Notes: a model not told the origin generated them from the sequence alone. 7,283 nucleotides of DNA from Oscillospiraceae bacterium (GCA_017415945.1 JAFQDR010000270.1:1-7283); one strand, 5' to 3'. Shown: positions 1 through 5,184, counted from the stretch's first letter. Program-made: numbers and translations.

Positions 1-26
1 ATATCTTGTGTTATACTAATATCCAT

Positions 27-112
27 GAGAGATAGACCTTCTTTCTGTTTGGGATTTGGTGTGGTAACTTTATTCTAACAGATTTTCGTCTATCTCTCAA
101 CCTTTTTCTCTT
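27..112 (+). terminator. Long-armed hairpin followed by a T-rich tract; possible terminator of an upstream gene
   Basis: Eleven bases at 27-37 (GAGAGATAGAC) are exactly complementary to 88-98 (GTCTATCTCTC). A second short pairing inside (CTGTT near 46-50 with AACAG near 77-81) would shorten the open loop. The right arm is followed by AACCTTTTTCTCTTTTTG, which fits termination of plus-strand transcription entering from before the window. The roughly 50-base loop is unusually long for a simple terminator, so a regulatory leader or the end of a small element is also possible. Confidence 0.4.
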
Positions 113-170
113 TTTGTCCAAGATCTATTGTAGCACAACACATTATTTTTTTGGAATTTACTCTTTTATA

Positions 171-199
171 TTGACAAAATTAGCAGATTGTTATATAAT
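171..199 (+). promoter_or_regulatory. Consensus sigma-A type promoter for the dockerin gene
   Basis: TTGACA at 171-176 and TATAAT at 194-199 are both exact consensus hexamers with the ideal 17-base spacer. The predicted start of transcription is near 206, giving a leader of about 40 bases. The ribosome site AAGGAGG at 234-240 lies 7 bases before the ATG at 248. Confidence 0.88.
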
Positions 200-247
200 A
201 TAAATGCTAAACATCATAGCAAACATTACTTTTAAGGAGGAATTGAC

Positions 248-1948
248 ATGAAACTAATCAAACACATCACATCAACCGCACTGTCGATGATGATCATCGC
301 AGGCACAGTAACTGCCGGTTACACAACTGAACCGTCTGCTAATGCAGCAACGACAAAGGTTATGTACAGCACAGTCCTCTCACAGTGGAAGTCAAAGATC
401 AGTAGTGAGCAGAAGAAATTCCCGAATTATTCATACTGGAACCACAAGGGTATTTCAAACTACAATGATGAGACCTACTCTTGGATTCCATGTGACCACG
501 TCCACGAAAAGGTCAAGGGTCAGCTTTGCTGCAGTGAGACAAAGCTCAGCTCAGGCGATAAGAATGGCCAGTGCAACGGATTCGCTTACAAGCTGGCAAA
601 GGACATATGGGGCACTACTGAATTCTACACCAATAATATGGATTCAAGCTATGTTCCCAAGGTAGGCGATAACGTACGTCTGAATTTTAAAGTTCAGACC
701 AACCATGGAGAAGAGATCCAGCCGCACAGCATCTTCATTACAGATGTTTCCGGCAGCACTGTTACATTTGCAGAGTGCAACGGTGAACTGGAAGATTGTA
801 GGATATTATGGGGTCGTAAGCAATACTATAGCAAGGTTACCGCTCAGGATATATGGGTAGCTGATAAAAACGGAAAAAGTGTAAGTGCGACAGTATACAA
901 GGGCGATTATAATTCACTTAAAACAGTTAATACATCATACCTCAGAACGTATGGCGCTAACTATTCCCGTCCAATAATCGCAGGTGACCTTAACCACAAC
1001 GACGTACTGGACAGCGGTGATGCTATGATATTCGCAGATACCGTAATGAAAAACGGCAGGACTATGAAAGATAATCACACACCGTTATCATACTATGATG
1101 TAAACGCTGACGGCCGTGTTGATTACACCGACTATAATGAGATACGCTACGGCCGTAATAACCTCCGTATCGTTTTACCTAATGAGGAAACTGTATGCCG
1201 CTGGAGAAGCATGAGACATGACGGTGGTTTCACCTACAACGGCAGTTACTATGTAAAGAGCGATATCGGCGGTGTTGCATGGATCGGTTCTATAGATTCA
1301 GAGCTGGAAAGCCTGTATGTTGATTCAAGAGTTTACGACCCTGTCAATGAACGTTGGTGTAACGTAACTGAGATCGGTTATGATGCTCTTCATATAAGTG
1401 ATGGCGGCGGTAACGGCTGGAGGACCTGCACTGATAATTACAAGATAAAGAAGTTCTACATTCCGAACACAGTCAAGAAGATACATTCATATGCATTTGA
1501 GAACTGGACAACTACAACATTCGGCTTTTCTGGTTCAAACTCACAGCTTGAACTTATCGACCGCTATGCATTCTACAACTGCAAGAATGTCAAGACTCTT
1601 GATCTGACTCCTGCAACCAAGCTCAAGGATATAAAGGAATTTACATTTGACGGCTGTACGGCACTGTATCACATTGATCTTCCTTTCACAGGGGCTATGC
1701 TGAATATCGGCTCTAATAATGGCAGTGTATACGGAAATACTGACCCGCGCAATGCAACTATTGAAATAACGAATCCTAATAATTCCACTTCGTACGACAG
1801 CTATTTCCAGAAAATAAACATCGGCAAAAAGGATTATGATTACTGGAAAGACAATCGTCTCTACTTCTATGGCAAGATATTCAAGTTATACTATCAGAAC
1901 GGATATATTGGTCAGGTAGGACGTTACCTTGATTATCTCCGTCCATAA
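248..1948 (+). CDS. Secreted dockerin protein: papain-like (CHAP/amidase-like) domain, type I dockerin, BspA-type leucine-rich repeats
   Basis: A 566-residue exported protein. Residues 1-33 form a signal peptide (KLIK, hydrophobic core, cleavage near SANA-A). Residues about 38-220 hold GQCNGFAY with Cys109, QPHSIFITDV with His160, and TFAECN at 173-178. This Cys-His-polar order resembles CHAP or NlpC-type papain-fold amidases and peptidases; it is a motif reading only. Residues about 245-305 are a type I dockerin: GDLNHNDVLDSGD and YYDVNADGRVDYTDY are the paired EF-hand-like calcium loops that bind cohesins on scaffoldins. Residues about 310-566 contain LRR_5/BspA-like units (IPNTVKKIHSYAF, LELIDRYAFYNC, FTFDGCTALYHIDLPF). 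The protein is probably docked to a cellulosome-like complex on the cell surface and cuts or binds peptide, cell-wall or host ligands. It is complete, with its own promoter and terminator. Dockerin identity is strong; enzyme activity is uncertain. Confidence 0.88.
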   Translation: MKLIKHITSTALSMMIIAGTVTAGYTTEPSANAATTKVMYSTVLSQWKSKISSEQKKFPNYSYWNHKGISNYNDETYSWIPCDHVHEKVKGQLCCSETKLSSGDKNGQCNGFAYKLAKDIWGTTEFYTNNMDSSYVPKVGDNVRLNFKVQTNHGEEIQPHSIFITDVSGSTVTFAECNGELEDCRILWGRKQYYSKVTAQDIWVADKNGKSVSATVYKGDYNSLKTVNTSYLRTYGANYSRPIIAGDLNHNDVLDSGDAMIFADTVMKNGRTMKDNHTPLSYYDVNADGRVDYTDYNEIRYGRNNLRIVLPNEETVCRWRSMRHDGGFTYNGSYYVKSDIGGVAWIGSIDSELESLYVDSRVYDPVNERWCNVTEIGYDALHISDGGGNGWRTCTDNYKIKKFYIPNTVKKIHSYAFENWTTTTFGFSGSNSQLELIDRYAFYNCKNVKTLDLTPATKLKDIKEFTFDGCTALYHIDLPFTGAMLNIGSNNGSVYGNTDPRNATIEITNPNNSTSYDSYFQKINIGKKDYDYWKDNRLYFYGKIFKLYYQNGYIGQVGRYLDYLRP

Positions 1949-1997
1949 CAGTAGTTATTGACATCATGCATTTTGCGTACATATCAATTAAACAACG

Positions 1998-2032
1998 AAC
2001 CGGCTTTGCAATTCATGCGAAGCCGGTTTTTA
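1998..2032 (+). terminator. Rho-independent terminator of the dockerin gene
   Basis: AACCGGCTT (1998-2006) pairs perfectly with AAGCCGGTT (2020-2028) across a 13-base loop and runs into a T-rich stretch. It lies 50 bases after the stop codon, so the dockerin gene is a single-gene transcript. Confidence 0.9.
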
Positions 2033-2095
2033 TTGAGAAATTTCTTACCAGTATCGGGTATTTCTAACCAAACGGGTGAAAGCTGCAAAGCGAAA

Positions 2096-2214
2096 AACCT
2101 GAATCCATGCGGCTCCGCTCTTTTTCAAGCATTCAACCTCACGAATTCAGGTTATCTCAAGGAGTCACACGGTGTGACTTTTGCCGTTGGAATCAGCAGT
2201 CCCCTTTACTGCTG
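2096..2214. repeat. Cluster of inverted repeats in a gene-free stretch
   Basis: No gene is supported between 2033 and 2247. The stretch holds three dyads: AACCTGAAT (2096-2104) with ATTCAGGTT (2145-2153), enclosing a small GCGG/CCGC dyad; AGTCACAC (2163-2170) with GTGTGACT (2172-2179), a near-perfect palindrome; and CAGCAGT (2194-2200) with ACTGCTG (2208-2214). None is followed by a clear T-tract on either strand, so I do not call terminators. They could be a remnant of a small palindromic element or an untranslated part of the minus-strand peptide locus. Confidence 0.45.
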
Positions 2215-2247
2215 TCCCTTTACAGCACGGAGAACGTCGCAGTCTTC

Positions 2248-2340
2248 TCACTTTTTTCGGCTTTTCAGAAGCCAAAACGCGAATTTGGCAATGCCAATAC
2301 AGATAAAGAAAATACCAAGAAAATGAATCGCATTCTTCAT
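2248..2340 (-). CDS. Possible 30-residue single-span membrane peptide
   Basis: The minus strand encodes a short ORF beginning MKNAIHFLGIFFICIGIAK and ending WLLKSRKK. It has a hydrophobic segment at about residues 5-25 and a basic tail, the shape of small membrane peptides such as type I toxins. A small GGCTT/AAGCC hairpin overlaps its last codons. Against it: no convincing Shine-Dalgarno sequence precedes the ATG and the upstream -10-like hexamer is weak. I do not recognise a family. It lies immediately downstream, on the same strand, of a second broken hydrophobic peptide (2412-2507), which is the main reason to record it. Confidence 0.3.
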   Translation of the reverse strand: MKNAIHFLGIFFICIGIAKFAFWLLKSRKK

Positions 2341-2343
2341 CGC

Positions 2344-2372
2344 TTAACAAAACGGCTCGCTCGTGTTATAAT
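2344..2372 (+). promoter_or_regulatory. Promoter reading antisense into the hydrophobic peptide remnant
   Basis: TTAACA at 2344-2349 and TATAAT at 2367-2372 are separated by exactly 17 bases. Transcription would start near 2379 on the plus strand and run across the 3' end of the minus-strand peptide frame (stop at 2412-2414). The transcript would contain the hairpin TCATCATC/GATGATGA (2417-2437). No plus-strand ORF with a ribosome site follows, so the product is more likely an RNA. Confidence 0.6.
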
Positions 2373-2411
2373 TTAGATGTGAGGAGCTTGCACCCTTCGC
2401 ACCCAGTCACG

Positions 2412-2507
2412 CTATGTCATCATCTTTTCGATGATGATGAACAGCACACCAACGAGCAAGTCAATCAATGCGCTAATAAGGATGCCCGTCCAGTCGCGCT
2501 TGATTTT
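2412..2507 (-). pseudogene. C-terminal remnant of a small hydrophobic (toxin-like) membrane peptide cut by the IS3 element
   Basis: The frame reads KIKRDWTGILISALIDLL then VGVLFIIIEKMMT and a stop: a basic/aromatic start, one strongly hydrophobic span of about 19 residues, and a short charged end. Its 5' side runs into IS3 transposase sequence near 2505, where homology to the transposase stops in the other frame. No start codon belongs to this peptide on the present sequence, so it is a 5'-truncated remnant. A consensus-spaced promoter on the opposite strand starts about 33 bases past its stop codon, giving a 3'-overlap antisense layout like txpA/RatA or bsrG/SR4. The toxin role is inferred from size, composition and layout; I cannot name the family. 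Confidence 0.5.
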
Positions 2508-3177
2508 GGACCATGCCCATGCTCCGCAGTTTCTCACGGAATGTGCCGCTTGTATACTGGCTTCCACGGTCGCTGTGCAGAATTGCACCGGAAACACGCT
2601 TGCCATAGCCACTTTTCAACTGTTGCAGCGTATCCACACACAGCTCTTTCTTCATGTTATCACGCATCTCCAACGCCACGATCTCGCCATTGAAACAGTC
2701 CATAATCGGCGAAACATAGAGCTTTCCGTCCATGCAGGGAACCTCTGTAATATCTGTTAATAACTTCTTCAGCGGCTCATCCGCATGAAAATTCTGCTTG
2801 ATCAGATTCTCTTGCTCCTGAATTTCTGTATCAGCCTTTGTGATGCCATGCGGTGTGCGCTTTTTATGCAGCAATCCAGCCGTTTTCATGGCTCTGTATA
2901 CTGTACGGATGCTCACTTGCACACTGTTCTGCCAAAGTTCAGTGTGCATCCGACGTACACCGTAGTTGTCATTGTCCTCGTGTTCAGCAAGAATGACGTT
3001 AATTTTGACCAGAAGAAGCTGCTGTTTTGTCGGTTTATTGCGATTTTTCAGCCATCTGTAATAACCTGATTCGCCGATTTTCAGCACTCTGCACATCTCT
3101 TTCACGGTGTAAATTCCCTTGAATTCCAGGATGGACAGGTGACGTTCACAGGTCTTTACTTCTTCCGGTCTTTTGCG
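2473..3177 (-). pseudogene. IS3-family transposase OrfB (DDE integrase core), 3'-truncated
   Basis: This is the catalytic half of the IS3 OrfAB transposase. The frame is open from the slippery site (first in-frame ATG at 3103-3105) through KRPEEVKTC, an HTH_21-like part (YGVRRMHTEL, VSIRTVYRAMKTAGL), and the start of the RNase H-like core. Counted from the ATG, Asp118 in LLTDITEV and Asp179 in LHSDRGSQYTS are the first two catalytic acids. The expected YDNARMESF-like segment with the third acid (Glu, about 35 residues after Asp179) is absent: after GMVQ the frame continues NQARLDGHPY and stops. The family's OrfB is usually near 270-290 residues, so about a quarter is lost and the product should be inactive. 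Confidence 0.88.
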
Positions 3178-3425
3178 AAAAAACCGAGTGCGTCTTTCAG
3201 AATGTCATTGGCACGCCGAAGTTCGGCATTTTCACGCTCCAGCTCACGGATCCGACGCTGCTGCTCCGCATCGGAAAGTCTGGGAGCATTCAGCTGCTCC
3301 TTGCGTTTGCTGCGCCAGTCAGCAAGCGTGTAATACTTCAATCCGAGCTGGGCTGCTGCTTTCTTTACGCCGATCTCGTCGGACAGCTTCAGGGCTTCCT
3401 CTTTGAATTCTTTGCTGTAGTTCAT
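3156..3425 (-). CDS. IS3-family transposase OrfA (HTH plus leucine-zipper)
   Basis: An 89-residue DNA-binding subunit of IS3 transposase, which recognises the element ends and, as an OrfAB fusion, guides the catalytic domain. The N-terminus MNYSKEFKEEALKL and the segment VKKAAAQLGLKYYTLADW form the usual helix-turn-helix (about residues 20-42). IRELERENAELRRANDILK is the coiled coil/zipper (about 60-78). The chosen ATG at 3423-3425 is preceded by GAGG with an 8-base gap; a GTG three codons earlier (3432-3434) is the alternative. The frame ends AKDRKK and overlaps orfB in the -1 phase. OrfA alone looks intact, and in this family free OrfA often represses its own promoter. Confidence 0.9.
   Translation of the reverse strand: MNYSKEFKEEALKLSDEIGVKKAAAQLGLKYYTLADWRSKRKEQLNAPRLSDAEQQRRIRELERENAELRRANDILKDALGFFAKDRKK
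3177..3183 (-). other. Programmed -1 frameshift slippery site between orfA and orfB
   Basis: On the minus strand the orfA codons GGT TTT TTC contain the heptamer T TTT TTC in the correct phase for tandem -1 slippage. Slipping moves ribosomes from GFFAKDRKK-stop into FFRKRPEEVK, the orfB frame, which is open at this point. IS3-family OrfAB is normally made this way. I did not find an obvious downstream stimulatory structure by eye. Confidence 0.7.
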
Positions 3426-3460
3426 GTTCTCCACCTCGTCTAATTTGTTTTGTTACTTCT

Positions 3461-3488
3461 ATTCTATCAGATTTTTGGGTGTTTGCAA
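3461..3488 (-). promoter_or_regulatory. Transposase promoter at the IS outer end
   Basis: Minus-strand TTGCAA (3483-3488) and TAGAAT (3461-3466) are 16 bases apart. The -35 overlaps the presumed terminal inverted repeat, as in many IS3 elements, so transposase bound to the end could repress its own expression. Confidence 0.55.
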
Positions 3489-3600
3489 CTGTACTTTTAT
3501 TATAACACTTCAAACTGCTCTGGAACTTCTGATTGTAAAACATACACTGATTTCGGCAAAGCAAGCTCAGAACAACTGTGACACAATACAGTTTTAACTC

Positions 3601-3640
3601 AATCTGCAGGTCTTCAATATGCAGACCAGCAGATTTTTTG
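3601..3640 (+). terminator. Terminator-like hairpin, plus strand
   Basis: AATCTGC-A-GGTCT (3601-3613) pairs with AGACC-A-GCAG-ATT (3623-3635), twelve pairs around one A/A mismatch, followed by TTTTTTG. The minus strand lacks a T-tract after the stem, so it should act on plus-strand transcripts. No gene is visible in 3489-3600; this may be the end of a gene or small RNA whose body was replaced by the IS remnant. Confidence 0.65.
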
Positions 3641-3658
3641 TGCACCACGCCAATTAAA

Positions 3659-3672
3659 CGAACATTTGTTCT
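3659..3672. promoter_or_regulatory. Candidate LexA/DinR-like operator
   Basis: CGAACATTTGTTCT has the CGAAC-N4-GTTC core of the Gram-positive LexA box (B. subtilis consensus CGAACRNRYGTTYG), with a deviation in the centre and at the last base. It lies 51 bases before the -35 of the next promoter, so it does not overlap that promoter. SOS control of mobile elements is known in general; here the match rests on one imperfect palindrome. Confidence 0.3.
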
Positions 3673-3722
3673 GTAAAAACTGTGCAGTTGAATGAATTTA
3701 TATACAAGTTTGATTTTTTATA

Positions 3723-3751
3723 TTGACATCCACCGTTCTGTGTGTTAGAAT
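3723..3751 (+). promoter_or_regulatory. Strong promoter for a non-coding transcript
   Basis: TTGACA at 3723-3728 and TAGAAT at 3746-3751 are spaced by 17 bases. Predicted transcription starts at about 3757-3760. What follows is structured and has no ORF with a ribosome site for hundreds of bases, so the promoter most likely serves an RNA. Confidence 0.75.
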
Positions 3752-3757
3752 GAAATC

Positions 3758-3995
3758 ACAGGAGAAATCCTATATGAATTGAATATAACGATTTCTAATC
3801 GAGCAAGCGGAGACAGTCGCTATGATTGAGCTACCAAGCGCCGTACGAAACCAGACTTGACGTGAACACTTTGGTGTTCTATCCCACAGGATAATTGCGT
3901 CTGTTTGATTCGGCGGCTTTTTTATTTGCCCGATTGTTTCGTACGATAACTTAGAGCTTCTTCTTCGCTTGACGAGGAAAGGAGCTTTTTTGTTT
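3758..3995 (+). ncRNA. Candidate structured RNA of unknown family
   Basis: It starts at a consensus promoter and ends either at the CGGCGGC-T6 stretch (3911-3923) or at the hairpin ending near 3995. Visible helices: AGAAATC/GATTTCT (3763-3769 with 3790-3796) capped by TATAT/ATATA; AGCG/CGCT (3806-3809 with 3818-3821) inside AATC/GATT; CAGAC/GTCTG (3852-3856 with 3899-3903) enclosing GAACAC-TTTG-GTGTTC (3864-3879) and TATCC-CACA-GGATA (3880-3893); and CGCCG/CGGCG (3839-3843 with 3911-3915). A further 10-base perfect match, CGTACGAAAC (3842-3851) with GTTTCGTACG (3936-3945), could close the whole multiloop. I do not recognise a known riboswitch, 6S, SRP or tracrRNA pattern. It could be a trans-acting RNA, a replication-control RNA or a leader. 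Confidence 0.5.
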
Positions 3996-3998
3996 TTT
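3953..3998 (+). terminator. Probable rho-independent terminator with G-U pairs
   Basis: AGAGCTTCTTCTTCG and CGAGGAAAGGAGCT can pair across a short loop using several G-U pairs, followed by TTTTTTGTTTTTTG. It would end the transcript from the 3723 promoter if the earlier CGGCGGC-T6 site is passed. Confidence 0.5.
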
Positions 3999-4183
3999 GA
4001 AAAATAATTTGAAAGTGGGTGATGAAAGCGGTTCTCCTAGTCCCTATAGAGTAGAGGGGTGCGCAAGCAGCAATCTGCATAAAAAATGAATTCGAGTTCT
4101 GTGCAGTGCTACGAAATTTTCTGCTTTGAAAAAATTGTTTTTGTGAAATCGCATTTTTTCTGCCTATAGAGTATTAGAGGGGG

Positions 4184-4258
4184 ATGAAAACATCAAAGCA
4201 TACAAGAAACAATAGCACGATTTGTGCAAGGCTACAAATTTTTTTCTCGCACTTGTAA
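4184..4258 (+). CDS. Possible 24-residue peptide with CARLQ core
   Basis: The ORF encodes MKTSKHTRNN then STICARLQIFFSHL. Its ATG directly follows TTAGAGGGGG (motif A), a purine-rich stretch that is Shine-Dalgarno-like but leaves almost no gap to the ATG. The core ICARLQIFF matches VCARIQNFQ in the next unit. The peptide is hydrophilic and basic at first and hydrophobic at the end. It could be a leader peptide or chance coding across a DNA repeat. I do not recognise a family. Confidence 0.3.
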   Translation: MKTSKHTRNNSTICARLQIFFSHL

Positions 4259-4283
4259 AATGCTCGTTTTCGTCGGCTAATAA

Positions 4284-4403
4284 ATGAAGGCTGAAAAAAC
4301 GCTCATCAAAAAGCATCAAAGTAAAATCAAAGTTTGTGCAAGGATACAAAATTTCCAGAAGAACAAAAATTTATCCCTGACATTCCCAAAAAAGTTACCA
4401 TAG
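4284..4403 (+). CDS. Possible 39-residue basic peptide with CARIQ core
   Basis: The ORF begins MKAEKTLIKKHQSKIK, continues VCARIQNFQKNKN and ends FPKKLP. It is very basic (about a quarter Lys) and repeats the CAR(L/I)Q core of the preceding short ORF. Its stop TAG lies inside the next motif A copy. No ribosome site precedes the ATG, which argues against efficient translation. It is recorded because the same peptide core appears in two short ORFs of one repeat array. Confidence 0.25.
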   Translation: MKAEKTLIKKHQSKIKVCARIQNFQKNKNLSLTFPKKLP

Positions 4404-4523
4404 AAATATAGAGGGGTAAATAAAAAGCTCTTCTGAGAACCTTGAAAATTGAATATCAACACTTCGGTACGTCGTACTCCGATGATGGATGAACTTCCGT
4501 CAGCTGAGATCTCCATACGCCAC

Positions 4524-4802
4524 GACCTCGAAAGAGCGAGCGAGAAAATATGCGAAGGTCAGCAAGGCAGAGCCGGCTTTGTAAGGCAATGAAAGTTGGG
4601 GTAAGGTACTTCCGTAAAAAACGGCTTGGATGTAGTAGTCCAAGAGGCCCGGACCTATGTGATTGGTAAGGACGCCAATCAGCCGAAGTCGTTCCTTTTG
4701 CCGGCGGGGGCAGGAGTAATCCTGTCAGAGAATTTCCGGCACCTTCGATTTGAAGGAAAGTGCTGCTGCGTTTAGCAGCAGTGAAGTCACCCGGATGGGG
4801 TG
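4524..4802 (+). other. Densely structured non-coding segment upstream of the HTH gene
   Basis: Successive perfect or near-perfect stems lie in about 280 bp: GACCTCG/CGAAGGTC (4524-4530, 4553-4560); CTTGGA/TCCAAG (4625-4630, 4639-4644); GATTGG/CCAATC (4661-4666, 4675-4680); GCCGG/CCGGC (4700-4704, 4736-4740) enclosing GGCAGGA-GTAA-TCCTGTC (4709-4726), which has a GNRA tetraloop; CCTTC/GAAGG (4742-4746, 4752-4756); CTGCTGC/GCAGCAG (4763-4769, 4775-4781); CACCC/GGGTG (4788-4792, 4798-4802). No ORF with coding character is present. It could be a long structured 5' leader of the HTH gene, an independent RNA, or a DNA site such as an origin. Confidence 0.5.
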
Positions 4803-4851
4803 GCGTGTCTTTTGAAACAAAGAAAGTCTATAAAAACACAAGGAGGTATTC

Positions 4852-5184
4852 ATGAAATGCTATGTAAAAATTCCCAATACCGCATTTGAAATGCAGCTGT
4901 CACCGATTGAGTTCTATGTGCTGTGTTGTTTACTTAAATGCAGAAACAGCGTCACAGGAAAATGCTTTCCGAGTTACAACCGCATTGCAAATGACTGTCA
5001 TCTCTCACGCAGTTCTGTTGCAAAGGCTGTGAAGTCATTACAGGAAAAGCAAATTCTGAAAGTGCAGCATAACTATTACAACCACAAGCAGAGATGCAAC
5101 ACTTATGAATTTGCACATGGGTGGTGTTGTGATGACACAGGGTTGTATCGTCAGACAGATACAAATAAGACTAATAGAAGCTAA
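4852..5184 (+). CDS. Winged-helix/HTH DNA-binding protein of mobile-element type
   Basis: A 110-residue protein. The N-terminal 85 residues look like a winged helix-turn-helix of the HTH_36 kind found in Rep-like and regulatory proteins of Firmicute plasmids and conjugative elements: LSPIEFYVLCCLLKC, FPSYNRIANDC, HLSRSSVAKAVKSLQEKQIL (recognition helix and turn, about 45-65), then the wing NYYNHKQRCNTYEF. The tail (AHGWCCDDTGLYRQTDTNK) is polar. The start is supported by AGGAGG at 4841-4846, 5 bases before the ATG. It probably regulates transcription or takes part in replication control of the element; there is no catalytic domain, so it is not a full initiator. The long structured segment just upstream suggests RNA-level control. 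Confidence 0.75.
   Translation: MKCYVKIPNTAFEMQLSPIEFYVLCCLLKCRNSVTGKCFPSYNRIANDCHLSRSSVAKAVKSLQEKQILKVQHNYYNHKQRCNTYEFAHGWCCDDTGLYRQTDTNKTNRS

Larger units (their letters stand above)
2505..3487 (-). mobile_element. Truncated IS3-family insertion sequence
   Basis: The element reads on the minus strand as a 5' terminal region, orfA, a -1 slippery heptamer, and orfB lacking its 3' end. The likely outer end begins TGCAAACACCCAAAAATC (minus strand from 3487), which resembles IS3/IS150-type tips of the TG...CACCCAAAAA form. The other end is missing: transposase similarity stops near 2505, before the third catalytic residue, and no matching inverted repeat is visible. No target duplication can be identified. 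The copy is therefore immobile unless acted on in trans, and even that would need the missing end. The exact boundaries are estimates. Confidence 0.8.
4043..4416 (+). repeat. Degenerate array of composite repeats, period about 112-123 bp
   Basis: Two motifs alternate. Motif A: CCTATAGAGTAGAGGGG (4043-4059), CCTATAGAGTATTAGAGGGGG (4163-4183), CCATAGAAATATAGAGGGG (4398-4416). Motif B: TTCTGTGCAGTGCTACGAAA (about 4098-4117), TTTGTGCAAGGCTACAAATT (4221-4240), TTTGTGCAAGGATACAAAAT (4333-4352). Intervals are about 120 bp, and 235 bp where one copy of A is missing or decayed. B could be an iteron for a DNA-binding replication or transfer protein. Alternatively A is a ribosome site and B part of a conserved short coding sequence, since the two later B copies lie in short ORFs sharing a CAR(L/I)Q core. 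3999-4042 and 4417-4520 hold nothing else I can support. Confidence 0.6.

Noticed and set aside
342..665. 107-residue plus-strand ORF in another frame of the dockerin gene
   Set aside because: Lies wholly inside the dockerin gene, has an Arg/Ser-rich low-complexity look and no ribosome site; a shadow frame.
1958..2376. Overlapping plus-strand ORFs of 89 and 122 residues after the dockerin gene
   Set aside because: The longer one spans the terminator at 1998-2032; neither has a ribosome site or recognisable motifs.
2379..3069. Several plus-strand ORFs opposite the transposase
   Set aside because: Antisense to orfB and His/Cys-rich; typical complement shadows of a coding strand.
3482..3487. 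Target-site duplication of the IS3 copy
   Set aside because: The other end is deleted, so no duplication can be compared.
3842..3945. tracrRNA or CRISPR repeat/anti-repeat (CGTACGAAAC with GTTTCGTACG)
   Set aside because: Only one pair of 10-base complements exists, without a repeat array or Cas9/Cas12 gene in the window; better explained as an internal RNA helix.
4164..4516. Minus-strand ORFs of 61 and 66 residues across the repeat array
   Set aside because: Phe/Leu-rich composition comes from A/T runs, no ribosome site, and they cross the direct repeats out of register.
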